Positions 21,139 to 32,120 of a stretch of 64,000 nt of DNA are shown here, piece after piece. The stretch covers positions 3,597,501 through 3,661,500 of the forward strand of contig NC_085112.1 of the NCBI RefSeq assembly GCF_030269925.1. Direction: 5' to 3'. The notes beneath the pieces were generated by a model. The model was not told the origin of the DNA. It saw only the letters and a list, made by a program, of their open reading frames with translations, and made no database searches. The DNA is from Bombyx mori. Its lineage: Eukaryota; Arthropoda; Insecta; Lepidoptera; Bombycidae. Position 1 is the stretch's first letter. Each line of letters begins with the position of its first letter. A program made the position numbers and the translations under genes.

Positions 21139-23364
21139 CGCATTTAAATAACTACAAACGATTGTGGCGTCGCATCGCCTAGAATTAAATAATTAAAGTA
21201 AAACGTAAAACAAAAACAAAAATAAAACAGTTTGAGAAAGAAAAAAAAAACCGGAAAAACGTAGTAAATAGAAAATAATTAATTAAATATTTGCATTCAA
21301 CCATCGACTGACTAATGTTCTCCTAATACTCTTAGTAGAAGTGTTGAAAATGTCCAGTTCAGTTATGTTCATTTGTTTATTGATTACATCCACACATTCA
21401 AGATTAACGGTTTTATCAATGTTTCGAAGGTCGTATTAAACATTAAAAACGAACTTACGTATTAGTGTTGCGCTTTATAACGATAATAATATTATACTAA
21501 TAACTCTTATGTTACAAAAAACTATTTCAACAGTGAGCAATATTTTATATCTTAAAATGTGTGTGTTAGGTACTTAATTAATAAAGTTAAAAGTAAAACA
21601 TTGTTGCGATTCAATTCCTCAACACAAATATTGTGCGAATACCGAAGGAATAATCCTCACTTTCGTCACTCAATTTATATGAAGGTCTGGAGTCATGCCT
21701 GGCGTATTTCCAAGGGCTGGGTTGGCTTTGCCGATGGGCTTGCAAGAAATCGGCCGGAAAAGGAAATGTAGTTTCCCCTGAACAGATCCTCGATAAATAC
21801 TGGGGCCCCCAAAAAAGCCCGAGCGGACTTCCGCACCTGGACTCTAGTGCCCGGATGGGTCTGCATTCATTCTTGGCAGCTTGTGAATAATTCCGCCACC
21901 GCATTACGTCCCTGCTAAGTCGGGGCTGGAGTGCTGATAATGAACTGCCCCCCCCCCCAGTTTGGTTTTTTTGTTAAACAACCAGAGAATAGAATTAGAA
22001 TAATAATTTAAACAAAAATAAATTAGTTGAAATCGAAATCAAGAACTGAAAAACAAAAATGAACACGTAAACAGGAAAAAACGGACGGTATTTGTATAAT
22101 ATATAAACAGCGATAATGAGTTAGACAAGTAGACAAGTAGTCAGACTTAGAATAAGCGATAAGCATAGTTTTACGGTAGCCAGCGGCTTGGCTCTGCTCC
22201 TGGCATTGCTGAAGTCCATTGGCGACGGTAACCACTTACCATCATGTGGGCCGTATGCTCGTCTGCCTACAAGGGCAATAAAAAAAATAAAAAAGGCTCT
22301 ACCTCACTCAAGTAGAGTTGAGGAATAATATAATGGTCGACTAAAAATACCAAATGAGGAATGCTCGAGCGGCATCGGATGAGTTAAGAGTGGAGGAATA
22401 TTTGACGAAACGTCTAAAGATGCGGGCATTAGTCATTTAAGCTTCGAATTTGATTTTCTTAAACAGACACTTTTCACTTTTTTTTCCCTACCTAAGCTGA
22501 TAGCCTTGAGAGGCTATTTCAGCGTAACCTTAACTAGTAGGTGAGCTCACGCGGCTCAAACCGGAGTGATGCTAACACTGACCCTAGCAAAAGCAGTGCT
22601 TCGCAGAATCTACCACCGGATCGGAAACGCGACCCACTGAGAAGATCCGGCGAGAAACTCAGTGGGCTGTGTCTATGGGTTGATTCGCTCGTCGAGCCCT
22701 TCGTCGCAAACGACGGGTTCGACGAGGACGGTGACCGGTGCTTGTACCGGTACCTAAAAGCACCGTTAATGGATCGGGAGGATCCGTAATGACGTGTTTT
22801 AGGCTACGTCGACTGTTTACCGTTCGGTCTACAGGAGCGGGTATGTAGTTTCCAGCGGCCGCGACAAGAAGATTCTCATGTCGTGCCGCCTTTTCAAAGT
22901 GGCGCAATGATGCCGGCTGTAGATGCTTACGAGTCAAGTTCCAGGTCATCATGGAGATCTACGTTCCTCTTCGTAACCCGTTCTATCGCGTTAGGAATAA
23001 ATAAACCAATAATTTAACCAACAAAACTAACAGGCGAAGAGACACAAAACTTTATTGAATAAGTATAAATTTGTTACTATAATGAACCCAACGCACGAAC
23101 GATTGTCAATATTAAACGTAATAGGAACGTACAGAAATCAGGTTTACAACTCGAAGTTTAGTGAGGCGATGAATTAGATCTTAAAGTACAGTTCTTTAAT
23201 AATTTTATATTTTGTTGGTGGGTGATTATGTGAAAATTTTCCACGTAGAATAGAACGATCACCAAAAGACTTCGTAGTGAAACGTGCTTTACAGAGGCTC
23301 TTGTTACACCTCCAATGAATCAAGATACTGCTCCTACGTTCGCAGTAGAACGTGTGACCATTAA
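21139..23364. repeat. Tandem duplication, copy 2, with extra 1.2-kb block
   Basis: This is collinear with 20082-21138 except for about 1.17 kb (roughly 21728-22905) that is absent from copy 1. The joint in copy 1 lies between GGGTTTGCTTTCC and GGCACAATGACGCC. Copy 2 retains the complete exon, so it, or at least its right end, is the parental side. Confidence 0.8.
21728..22905. mobile_element. Composite repeat block unique to duplication copy 2
   Basis: It contains an unidentified GC-rich part with a C-run at 21948-21960, then a plus-strand LINE 3' UTR fragment (about 22185-22290) ending GCAATAAAAAAAATAAAAAA. A segment of the GATCCGGCGAGAAACTC repeat family follows at about 22490-22810; its 82-codon frame (DRKRDPLRRSGEKLSGL) is repeat-derived. 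Whether it was inserted into copy 2 or deleted from copy 1 cannot be decided from one sequence. Confidence 0.6.
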
Positions 23365-23406
23365 TAATAGCAATCTCTTTGCCTTTGTAATTCTTCGTCC
23401 ATGTAA
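23174..23406 (-). CDS. mod(mdg4): Alternative terminal FLYWCH exon 11 (class A)
   Basis: The acceptor is TTTTTCCCCAG and the stop is TAA at 23174. There is no in-frame ATG before the finger, so start-codon-based searches miss it. The 77 residues carry TWTKNYKGKEIAIINGHTFYC, W32-x-C34-x4-C39-x20-H60-x-H62 and the tail IIKELYFKI. The four zinc ligands and hydrophobic positions are intact. It is the complete counterpart of the decapitated copy at 20947-21138. Confidence 0.85.
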
Positions 23407-23872
23407 CTGGGGAAAAAGTAAAGTGAGTCTATAAGGAATCAACGAAATGACGCAAAAAACTTGAGACTATACACCATAAAAGCAGTTTTTATTATATTTA
23501 CCGAGCTGCATAAGCCGAAGAAAACACTAAAAGGGTACAGACGAAACTAGAATAGTAGAAACACTATTTGCTGCTAATCTTTTTAATTCATCACTAGGTC
23601 CACAAACGTTGACAATACATCCAAATCAAACGGAAGAACTAAATATTTTTCAAACATGTTACGCATTTTAAGTATTTAATTTATTCTATGACAGCAATCG
23701 AAGCAGAGATTTCCATTATCAATAGCTTACAAAGATAATGAGGAAATTTTGAAAATCATTTCATTTCGGCGACAATCTTTACCTCGTCTACGTTTGGATG
23801 AAAAAAAAAAAAGACGGTACAGTGCTCAGTTCCCATAAGCTTAATAACACTAAATTCTAGTAACTTCTAGAA
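23407..23872. other. AT-rich spacer, nothing seen
   Basis: No gene or repeat recognised. Confidence 0.35.
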
Positions 23873-24102
23873 CTAAACTCTATAGCATGTTCCGTTACGG
23901 ATTATCAGTTTTGGCGGAAGATGGTTATGTCCATTGCAAGGCTTCAGCAGTCTACCATCGGGAGTGATACGGACAGAACCATTGCAACGCGGCCACCTGG
24001 TACATCTCCAGTTCGAACTTTTTATTCCTAAAGAAATGCGATAAAACGTATGATCTTCGATAAGCGCCAGGAGTTTCCCTTTCGTTGTACTCACGAATCT
24101 AA
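23873..24102 (-). CDS. mod(mdg4): Alternative terminal FLYWCH exon 12 (class B)
   Basis: The acceptor is TTTATTCCAG and the stop is TAG at 23873. The 76 residues define class B: RFV-STTKGKLLALIEDHTFYR, then SSNWRCTRWPRCNGSVRITP, and CNGHNH with W32-x-C34-x5-C40-x18-H59-x-H61, then the tail IIRNGTCYRV. Two close paralogues follow at 26308 and 29415, each paired with a class C exon. Upstream codons that are open in frame belong to the intron. Confidence 0.89.
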
Positions 24103-24888
24103 CTGGAATAAAAATATTAAGATAAATAGAGTTATCAAAGGACTTGAATTTACTTTCTGCTTTGTTTATAGAAATGTTAATGACATTTTTCAAATGTTTT
24201 TGTAACAATAGTATGTACTACATGTTAAGTTTGACTACATTCCTAGAACTAACTGTATGGAATATGAAATCTTTTTACTTATCGAAAACATGTTGTTAGT
24301 GAATTTGTAAAGTACAAAGATCTTTTTAGAATTTCAAATAAGCCAGATAAACGACATATGTATGAAAACAAGTAAGAAACTTTCACACTTGAGGCACAGC
24401 ATTGTAGGTGACAACATTCACACTTTGTTGTCTGTGGGCTCCGGAAAAAAAACAATTACTACTAAAACAAGATGGATTGTTAGATAGAATACAATAATAT
24501 AATAATGAAAAGAAGAATAGAATACAAGTTTATATTTAAATATTTTTTAAGGTTAAATAATAAATCTATATGTAAATATAAATGGTATGGTAATGGTAAG
24601 CTCACTATCCATGTGATATAAAGAAGTAATTATAGGCATGTGAATCGCAACTTTAAGAATTTAGGTTGAGGTCCTACTTAGTTCTCAACATCATACTGTA
24701 CCAATTTAAAATCATAAATCATGACTGTTACGTCAAGACAAATACGAAAAAAAAGGGAGAAGGAATTTAAAAATCAAAATTGATGAATACAAAACTAAAA
24801 TAACAAGAATATGGAGAGGTTATTTATTCACATATATCCTAGGAGCCTAAAAAATCGATTCCATAAACAATGGTTTACCATTATCATT
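24103..24888. other. AT-rich spacer, nothing seen
   Basis: No gene or repeat recognised. Confidence 0.35.
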
Positions 24889-25082
24889 TCAATGGCTATG
24901 TTGAGCGGTCCATTTGACGATGACGTTATCAATGGTAGTCACGGCCGCGGTGCAATACTGTTTCCTGTTGACACATCTCCATCGTGTTTTCGTGCCTATT
25001 GTGTAGTCCTTGGTAAACCTGTATTGGCCGATTCGCATGCTTACTTGACCGCGTTCATTGGTTACAAACTGCATGTAATTAT
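24889..25082 (-). CDS. mod(mdg4): Alternative terminal FLYWCH exon 13 (class C)
   Basis: The acceptor is TTCTTTCAG and the stop is TGA at 24889. The 64 residues carry QFVTNERGQVSMRIGQYRF, then W35-x-C37-x6-C44-x17-H62-x-H64, ending directly at HSH with no tail, a class C feature. It is a close paralogue of exon 15 (27634-27821) and of the broken copy at 30793-30987. It is the second half of the first B+C module. Confidence 0.88.
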
Positions 25083-26307
25083 CTGAAAGAAGACAAATAA
25101 TCACACCAATTATAATAATGTGTATCTAACACTATAGTATACATAAATAATAATTACAATATATAATACATTAAGTAGTAGTTCACAAATAATGAAACAT
25201 CTATTTTCACAGGCTATAGAATGACTCGAATCACTCTCAATTCCTTTAACTTCAAATCGATTTTTAAGTCCGTTGGTACATAAAACCATGCAACAGCGAT
25301 GACACTGTCGTATTTAATTGATATGTATGTTTCCCGGGTCATATATCACGATAAAAAGTATTAAATATTAATTAAATCGTTCAGTTATATTTACAATACA
25401 AAAATTCACATATTAAGAAATACCCACACTGTATAATTTCATTACATGGACTTCGAAGATTAAATAAAATCCTTCAGGCGATATTAAAATCTAAAATTAA
25501 AAATGATACTACCCCCAAAAAATTAGGTTTTTTATACAATTATTTTATCAAATAGCCTACAATAAAATACCATTACCCTCGAACGAGAATTATAAATATA
25601 TGAATGTCGGTTTAGCAGTCAACATATTTGACTATTAGTGTTGCCAAATACGACTAAATCTTTCGTCTTACTGTTATCGCAGTTTCCTTTAACTTAAGTT
25701 TAAATTTAAGTGGTGAAGCTTCAATGCTCAGGTTCATATTTGTTGCAGAATGTTATATTGGCTCCCTTCACGACTCCCTTTAATGATATAACTAATAAAA
25801 TAACTCTTAACTTTCTCTATAAACATACACTAAGGTATTTTGGAAGGAAAAACTCCTGATCAATGAAAAAATTGATCTGAAAGGTGGGAAACCCTAGCCG
25901 ATAAGGTTAAGAAGGCAGACAAGTCAGTTAATTAAGCGTGACTTTCTCGGACCACCAAAAATATCAAAATTTTACTTTAAAGAGCCACTAAAGAACTGCC
26001 GACTGGGAAAGCGTTTTTGTTGCGATAAAAACACAAAGTTGTTAATTTGTAAGATGTTACAGCTCTCAAGTTAACTATGTCAGCTATGTTATCCCTATAT
26101 AAGCTTTTCTAAAATCGTGTTAAAGAAATATCTATTGACAAAAATTCAGTATTATCGGTATCGTTATCGTTATATAACGTTTTCTCTTGTTTTTATATGA
26201 CGGAGGGTAAGTCAAATAAATTTACTGTTTTCCACTCTCAATCATGTAATTCATAATCTTTAATAGAGAACTCCAATGAACTTTTCCGATTAACTCACTT
26301 CTGGTCA
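25083..26307. other. AT-rich spacer, no gene recognised
   Basis: Only incidental short frames on either strand. Confidence 0.4.
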
Positions 26308-26537
26308 TTAAAGTCTATAACATATTCCATCACGAACTATCAGATTAGGTGGAGGATGGTTATGTCCGTTGCAAGGCTTCACTAGTGTACCCTCGGGAGT
26401 AATGCGCACAGAGCCATTACATCGTGACCACCTGGTACATCTCCAAGTCGCACTCTTCGTTCCTACAGAAATACAATAAAACGTGTGATTCTGTATAATT
26501 GCCAGCTGTTTTCCTTTCGAATTGTTGACGAAGGTCA
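26308..26537 (-). CDS. mod(mdg4): Alternative terminal FLYWCH exon 14 (class B)
   Basis: The acceptor is ATTTTTCAG and the stop is TAA at 26308. The 76 residues carry TFVNNSKGKQLAIIQNHTFYC, W32-x-C34-x5-C40-x18-H59-x-H61 and the tail IVRDGICYRL. It is very similar to exons 12 and 16, and starts the second B+C module. An ATTAAA at about 26259-26264 on the minus strand, some 45 nt past the stop, is a candidate poly(A) signal. Confidence 0.89.
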
Positions 26538-27633
26538 CTGAAAAATAAAATGAAATAAAAATACGTTGATTAAGCACTCCTGTTCGATTTAGTATCATCA
26601 TTTATTTAAAAAAACTCTAAAAGTTCACGAAACAACTATTTGTTAACTAAATTAACTGTATAAGAAAGTTTTTGGAATTCCACTGATACCAAGGTCGACA
26701 GTTACTTACGCCGCAGAGCAACAGCAACTTCTTTTAAAATACAGTCCTTGGAGAGCCTAAGCCACCTTATAATGACAGCATCACTCGGTATGTGTATTAC
26801 TAGATAAATCAAAAAAAAGAAGGGCTCTGTTTTTATAGCAAAAACTTTGACGATAAACTAAAATGCTTCATGAAATACAATAATACAAAATAAAATAATA
26901 TTAACAACTGAAAATGTAAAATAGTGTTTAATTCTTCACTTTGAGGATGAGTTCTTGTTTTTTTAGTGGTAATAGTTGTCCTACCCTCCAAACCAGTATA
27001 CACAAATTGGGTGAAGACGGCATGAATGCTAATTCCAAAAACGGTGATTTACAAACTGCATTGGTGACTGAACAGCAACTGAACACAACATCTGCCGTGG
27101 AAATCGAACACTGTGCTTTTTACCCTAGATAAATCACTCTACTACATTTCATTGACTGACTTAAATTAATTTCTCTATTATTTATTGCTTGGTAATTAAC
27201 GGCGCCTTTAAAAACAACCTGTACGACACCATCCACCATGAGGTAGGAATTTTCAATTTACTTTTGAAATCTTTTTCCTATTCCTTTATACTTTGGTTGG
27301 TCTTTTCATATTGAACATCCAAACTTTTAGAAATGCCATATTGAAGCGATGAGACGGGGCAGTTAGATGTCTTTAGTTGAATACAAGATATCAATTGCAA
27401 ATGATCTTGCAGGAATTCATTCTAAGTGGATTTGATAGGATTGGAGAAGACCAGTTGAGAAAGCTGAGGGTAAATTCCCTTGAACGACAGTGCGGATGTC
27501 AGAACTTTAACTGCCTCTTGTGAAATATATGAAATATATATATGAAATATATAATAGAAATGCGAAACTTCCGGAGATTACGGAAAAAAGTGAAAGTCGC
27601 TGAAAGACAAATACTGGTTTAAACATTTTTAAT
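26538..27633. other. AT-rich spacer, no gene recognised
   Basis: A 63-codon plus-strand frame at 26941-27132 has no recognisable domain. Confidence 0.35.
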
Positions 27634-27821
27634 TCAATGGTTATGTTGAGCGGTGCATTTAACAACTACATTATCAACAGTTGTAACAGCCGCAGTACAA
27701 TATCGATTCTTTTTAATACATCTCCATCTTGTTTTTGAGCCTCTCGTGTAGTCCTTCGTGAACTTAAACTGACCAATAAGAATGCTTACTTGACCGCGTT
27801 TGTTCGTTACAAATTGTACAA
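27634..27821 (-). CDS. mod(mdg4): Alternative terminal FLYWCH exon 15 (class C)
   Basis: The acceptor is TTCTTTCAG and the stop is TGA at 27634. There is no upstream in-frame ATG. The 62 residues carry VQFVTNKRGQVSILIGQFKF, then W33-x-C35-x6-C42-x17-H60-x-H62, ending at HNH. It shares KTRWRC, YCTAAVTT and TAQH with exon 13. It is the second half of the second B+C module. Confidence 0.87.
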
Positions 27822-28144
27822 CTGAAAGAAGAAAACAAAATCAAACATTTAGCACAATTTCGCAATAGGAATGTATAGATGTCATAAAATAATAATAATA
27901 AAGATTATAAAAATGAAAGGTTCGATTTCGAAAACGGTTTGCCAATAATGACTAAACCTGATCACAAATCTTTTGAATATCTGTGACTATGTTGACTCTC
28001 TATTTTTAAAGCATAACCATTAACAGCATAACCAAATAATGATTTTAATGTTAATTTTATATATTTTTATAAAAGTTCAAATCTGGGAATCATTCTAGAT
28101 AGTATAGCGTTATAGATAGCTATGCACCCACACAGAAAGGCTAC
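27822..28144. other. AT-rich spacer, nothing seen
   Basis: No gene or repeat recognised. Confidence 0.3.
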
Positions 28145-28147
28145 TCG

Positions 28148-28787
28148 TAAGGCCTTGTCCGCACAACGATATTTCCCCGCGCGATTTTTTTCTCGTAATT
28201 CTGTAACACATTTAATATTATAGGAGTATCCGCACTGGCGGTAAAAAAATCGCGCGGGAAAAAAATCTGTGACTTGATGCAAATAGAACGCGAAGCGGTG
28301 CGATTTATTTCCGCGCGAATATTTTGTACCGTATAAAGTAAGTATGGCTATGTTCGCACTGTGGAATAAAATTCGCGCGTTTCGCTCAGTCGTCCAACGT
28401 CGCTATTGAAAATATGTCAAGTGCTTCTTCTCCCGCCCGATCGGCGGCCGTGCAAGAAAATGATGAGATTGATGTGGAGCACCTAATCTCGCTGATGTAG
28501 AGGAGACCTCCCTTGTGGGACGAATTTCATAAAGCATACCACGATAGAATATTGAAGGCTCATTACATCTTTTGATACGTCTGTTACGCCGCTTTACCAT
28601 TAGATAAATTAAAAAATTTGTTCGGTTGTCCATTTTACACGTGCGTCTCAGCCGAGAATTGAATTAAACTGAGGAAAATAGTACGAAATTTTATTCGCAG
28701 TGCGTACTAGGTGTAATTCCGATCGCGGAATTTAATAAGCGCGAATAAAAACCTCGCGGTGAAATGTCGCTGTGCGGACAGGCCTTA
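28148..28787 (+). mobile_element. PIF/Harbinger-like element, 640 bp
   Basis: Imperfect terminal inverted repeats of about 30 bp (TAAGGCCTTGTCCGCACA at the left, its near-complement ending GGCCTTA at the right) are flanked by a 3-bp direct repeat, TCG. The 3-bp duplication, G/C-rich TIRs and an internal MADF-type frame fit PIF/Harbinger. Subterminal CGCGCG and CCCGCGCG inverted motifs are frequent. There is no transposase, so it is non-autonomous. Confidence 0.65.
28414..28575 (+). pseudogene. Broken MADF-like gene inside the Harbinger-like element
   Basis: From ATG the frame reads a Ser/Ala-rich start, then IDVEHLISLM, a TAG at 28498, and RRPPLWDEFHKAYHDR before a TGA. This is the start of a MADF DNA-binding domain as found in the accessory Myb/SANT-like protein of PIF/Harbinger elements. 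The internal stop and early end show it is inactive. Confidence 0.6.
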
Positions 28788-28790
28788 TCG

Positions 28791-29414
28791 TGTCGCGTTT
28801 ATCCTCGGCAGACTACCTTGCAAGCGGAGTAAGCTGTCCTTTTGAAAAAACGGGACACTAAAGAACTGGTGCCGCCCCATATTGACTTATGCTAGTGTGG
28901 TACACCTACACGTACATACACAGACTTTTCAGTTCCTTTAATCTAGAATTTGTAGGATAAGAGCACAAGTATTCCAAATCTACAAAAAAGTGAAATTGTA
29001 AATTTATGCGTTCATCCATTCAAAGCGTCACTAGTAATAATTGAAAAAATAAAACTAAGAATATTTAGGTATATTAATAGCATCAAAAACCATAAATGCT
29101 AGTAATGTATTTAATTTATTGAGAAGACTGACCAATAATTGTGTTCTAACCCTGGAAACTGCTTCTGCTGGCTTACAATAGGAATTTGAAGGAATTTGAG
29201 CACCGGCATAGTTACATCGCTTAATACCAGTGCTCTGGGAGTCTGATCGTTAAGGTCACGATGATTTCAATACACTTCTTTATTTTTAATTTAATGAAGA
29301 ATGACAATTGTTTTCCGCATTGAATATATTCGTAAAGTATTATTACAAATGATTTGAAATATAAAACCCAATTTCGGTAAACTTTGGCAAAAACAGCGTA
29401 ATGTTTTTTTATAT
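28791..29414. other. AT-rich spacer, nothing seen
   Basis: No gene or repeat recognised. Confidence 0.35.
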
Positions 29415-29644
29415 CTAAATTCTATGACATATTCCGTTGCGAATTAATATTCTAGGTGGAGGATGATTATGTCCATTGCAGGGCTTCATCAGTATACCTT
29501 CAGGAGAAATATTCACTGAGCCATTACATCGCGACCATCTAGTACATCTCCAATTCGAACTTATTCTTCCTATGGAATTGCGATAAAACGTGTAGTCCTC
29601 TACGATTGCAAGAAGTTTCCCCTTTGAGCTGTTGACGAAAATTA
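29415..29644 (-). CDS. mod(mdg4): Alternative terminal FLYWCH exon 16 (class B)
   Basis: The acceptor is TTTGTTTCAG and the stop is TAG at 29415. The 76 residues carry IFVNSSKGKLLAIVEDYTFYR, W32-x-C34-x5-C40-x18-H59-x-H61 and the tail LIRNGICHRI. It is nearest to exons 12 and 14 and opens the third B+C module, whose class C half is broken. Confidence 0.89.
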
Positions 29645-30592
29645 CTGAAACAAAAAAGTAAAATAAATCAAAACACGTACAAAAAATCAAATCTCTTTTG
29701 AAAACGCTTTATGAATTTTTACTCGGATTACAATAATAATAATTTTTATAAAGCCTTTTTATGTCCTATTAACTAAATATCACGGCTGACTTATGAGAAT
29801 TTAATAACAATTTTGCGCTACATACTAGTAGTTTATTTAAACGTGTTTTTCTTTCTCGATACTGGATTCATTCACATCATGTTTTCTCTAAAAGAAGGAC
29901 AGGACAATAACCTCTATTTAGGTATATGCCTCCAAATCAATAATTTTTTGTCTTTTCGTCATCTTTAACTCCTTACATTTATTCCACTGCAGTTATGATA
30001 TCATCATTCCATTTTTTCATAGGTTCTTTGGATCTTTACCCATTACGTCTTTTTGCTTGTCGTTATATTGACTAGTCCTTCTTTCTATAATTCTTCTTTC
30101 GTATAATTTTACTTACTGTTTTATGATTATTATTTTTTTAATTTTTAAAGACTTCTTTCCATAGTTTTATATTTTTATTCGTGTTCTGAGTTCTCGTAGG
30201 AATAACCAACGATCTAAAGTTTCATAATCTCTTGGATCGTATTTCTTTGTTCTCTTGTTAATATGGTTTCTACCTCCCTTTCGTTTGTATCTTCAAATTA
30301 TAATCCTTTTATATCCTTCCGATATGTTTTTAACCTATTCAGGTATATCTCGTTCAATTTTATTGTAAAGAGACTTTGAAACATGTTGTGTTACAAATAA
30401 ATTTTAAGACGGGTTTGAGGTCCGAAACATGGCCCGGCATAAAGGTTTTCTAAGCGGTGGCTTGAAGGAAAGTTGCCAGATATATCAAACGGTATGTTAT
30501 GCCAATGTTCAAATCCCTTAGACAAACACTATATGTGTATGAATATTATTTTGTGAATACGTACCTAACAACTGTTGGATAACTACGTCAAA
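29645..30592. other. Spacer, possibly holding a decayed LINE fragment
   Basis: Minus-strand readings at 29900-30360 hint at Arg/Lys-rich text typical of reverse-transcriptase C-termini, but frames are broken and I cannot assign it. No FLYWCH exon is present. Confidence 0.3.
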
Positions 30593-30640
30593 ATGACTTC
30601 CACCATGAAAGAATAACATCGTGCAATAAAAATTCGGTTG
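30593..30640 (+). mobile_element. Bm1-like SINE scrap
   Basis: About 48 bp match the segment just after the tRNA-derived head of the reference SINE (GACTTCCACC...AATAACATCGTG...AATAAAAAT). Confidence 0.5.
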
Positions 30641-30792
30641 TCCCAGCTTTCAAGGCGTGCTCCAAATGCGTTCAGCGTCATTCATTTTCGACAAAAATAG
30701 AGAGCACACAACGTTTGATTCATTATACTCTCGGCAGGAAATAATGGGAAAATTTAAAAAAGTATTACAGACAAACACCGCATTTAATAATT

Positions 30793-30987
30793 CTATATCA
30801 CTGATAATGTTCCGTGGTCAACCTTAATGATAACATTATCGATATTCGCCATCTCCGCGATGCAGCGCCGGTTTCTTTCTAAAACTTCTCCATCTTCTTG
30901 TGATGTATTTCATGTAGTCCTTGCAAAATCGAAACCGATCAGTTGAGATACATGTTTGGCCGCATTGATTCGTTACGAATTGTACAG
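30793..30987 (-). pseudogene. Frameshifted FLYWCH exon (class C)
   Basis: A good acceptor (TTACTTTCAG) leads into VQFVTNQCGQ and RFRFCKDYM, clearly class C. The W-x-C motif has become WRS, a 1-bp shift occurs before the second Cys, and the frame hits TAA early. In the shifted frame the remnant CIAEMANIDNVIIKVDHGTL is readable, but the final H-x-H is gone. It is the dead class C member of the third B+C module. Confidence 0.8.
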
Positions 30988-31459
30988 CTGAAAGTAAACA
31001 AATTGTTAAACAATTTCGTAACTTCTGTTCTGAAAATAAAACTTCATGAGATGTTTATAGAAATTTTAATCAAAATAAATTATTGGATCAATAAAACCTA
31101 TAAGAAATTCAGTACACCTCTGAAAGCAAAGATTGACAAATGCTGTACGATTTAGAAAACAAATTGCCGGCGTATTATTAAGACAACGAGAAATCAAATT
31201 GAGGACGCAAATCAACTATACCGTCGAAGAGATACACAGACCCGAAAAATATATCTCACATATTTTAAACGTGAGAGGGGGATACCGAGTTCTGAAACTT
31301 ATGATTAATCAAAGCATCGACCTTATGTACAAGGACAAGAGACCCAGACAGTAAGTAATAATAGGAAAAATACCACGCATAGGTAAGTACAAGTAGTAGC
31401 TTCAGCACTCACCATTTCAAAATTCTGGTGAAATATCACCAAGTCAATCGCGTTCATGT
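30988..31459. other. AT-rich spacer, nothing seen
   Basis: Two 70-73 codon plus-strand frames overlap here but have no recognisable domain. Confidence 0.3.
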
Positions 31460-31650
31460 TTAAAAATGATTGTGGATGCCCCTACTTTTTATAATAACAC
31501 CGTCAATAGTAGTGATAGCAGCTTTACAGTTCCAATTTTTTTTTGTACAACGCCACCTCGTTTTATTCCCGACCTGGTAATCTTTGACGAATCTATACTG
31601 ATCTATTTGTACCGCGACTTGGCTTTTCAAAGTAGTCACAAATTGTGGAC
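31460..31650 (-). CDS. mod(mdg4): Alternative terminal FLYWCH exon 17 (class C)
   Basis: The acceptor is AAATTTTCAG and the stop is TAA at 31460. The 63 residues carry PQFVTTLKSQVAVQIDQYRF, then W33-x-C35-x6-C42-x17-H60-x-H62, ending HNHF. It is close to exons 13 and 15 (KTRWRC and AAxTTxDxVIxK). The split junction codon has GT as its last two bases, unlike the TN of classes A and B. Confidence 0.88.
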
Positions 31651-31849
31651 CTGAAAATTTTTCTCTTATTAATATAAGTATTATCTGTTGATTGTCTCCT
31701 AAATATGGATAACACGCTGCTGTCTTATTTTTATACCTCAATCTCGTCTTGATTCCTTTTTCTTAAGTTCAGATGGTAGGGCATGATGGGCTTGTTCGTA
31801 TCATTCTATAACTGTCTGTCTCGAAGCATTTGCACGTTCTGGTTTGAAG

Positions 31850-32120
31850 GGTTGGTTTTATTATATTACTATACATTAACCTCGAACCCGTGTGACAAGG
31901 GCTCTCCGACATGCCAAGCCAGAGAACGCATGCCAAGGAACTTACCAATAACCAACAGAAAGAACTTCCCTGCTCTGTTAGACAAGGGGGTCAAGCCGGG
32001 CAGAAGGGATACCCCAGGGCTCGTTTTCATGCCTCCAATGGCAGGGGTCTACCACGACCCCCCGATCCCATTCTCAAGTTCATTCTCATTTGTTCGGTTG
32101 TGCTCCAGTAAGCACTTAAC
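31850..32120 (+). other. GC-richer segment with a long plus-strand frame, unidentified
   Basis: A Pro/Arg-rich frame of 146 codons starts at 31783 and spans this less AT-rich block. I do not recognise a domain, and the base composition suggests an inserted repeat rather than a host gene. Confidence 0.25.

Noticed and set aside
24102..24208. Met-initiated N-terminal extensions on several FLYWCH frames (e.g. before 24102, 26537, 29644, 31650, 35511, 42225)
   Set aside because: These codons lie upstream of a strong acceptor, vary completely between paralogues and end exactly where similarity starts, so they are intron sequence.
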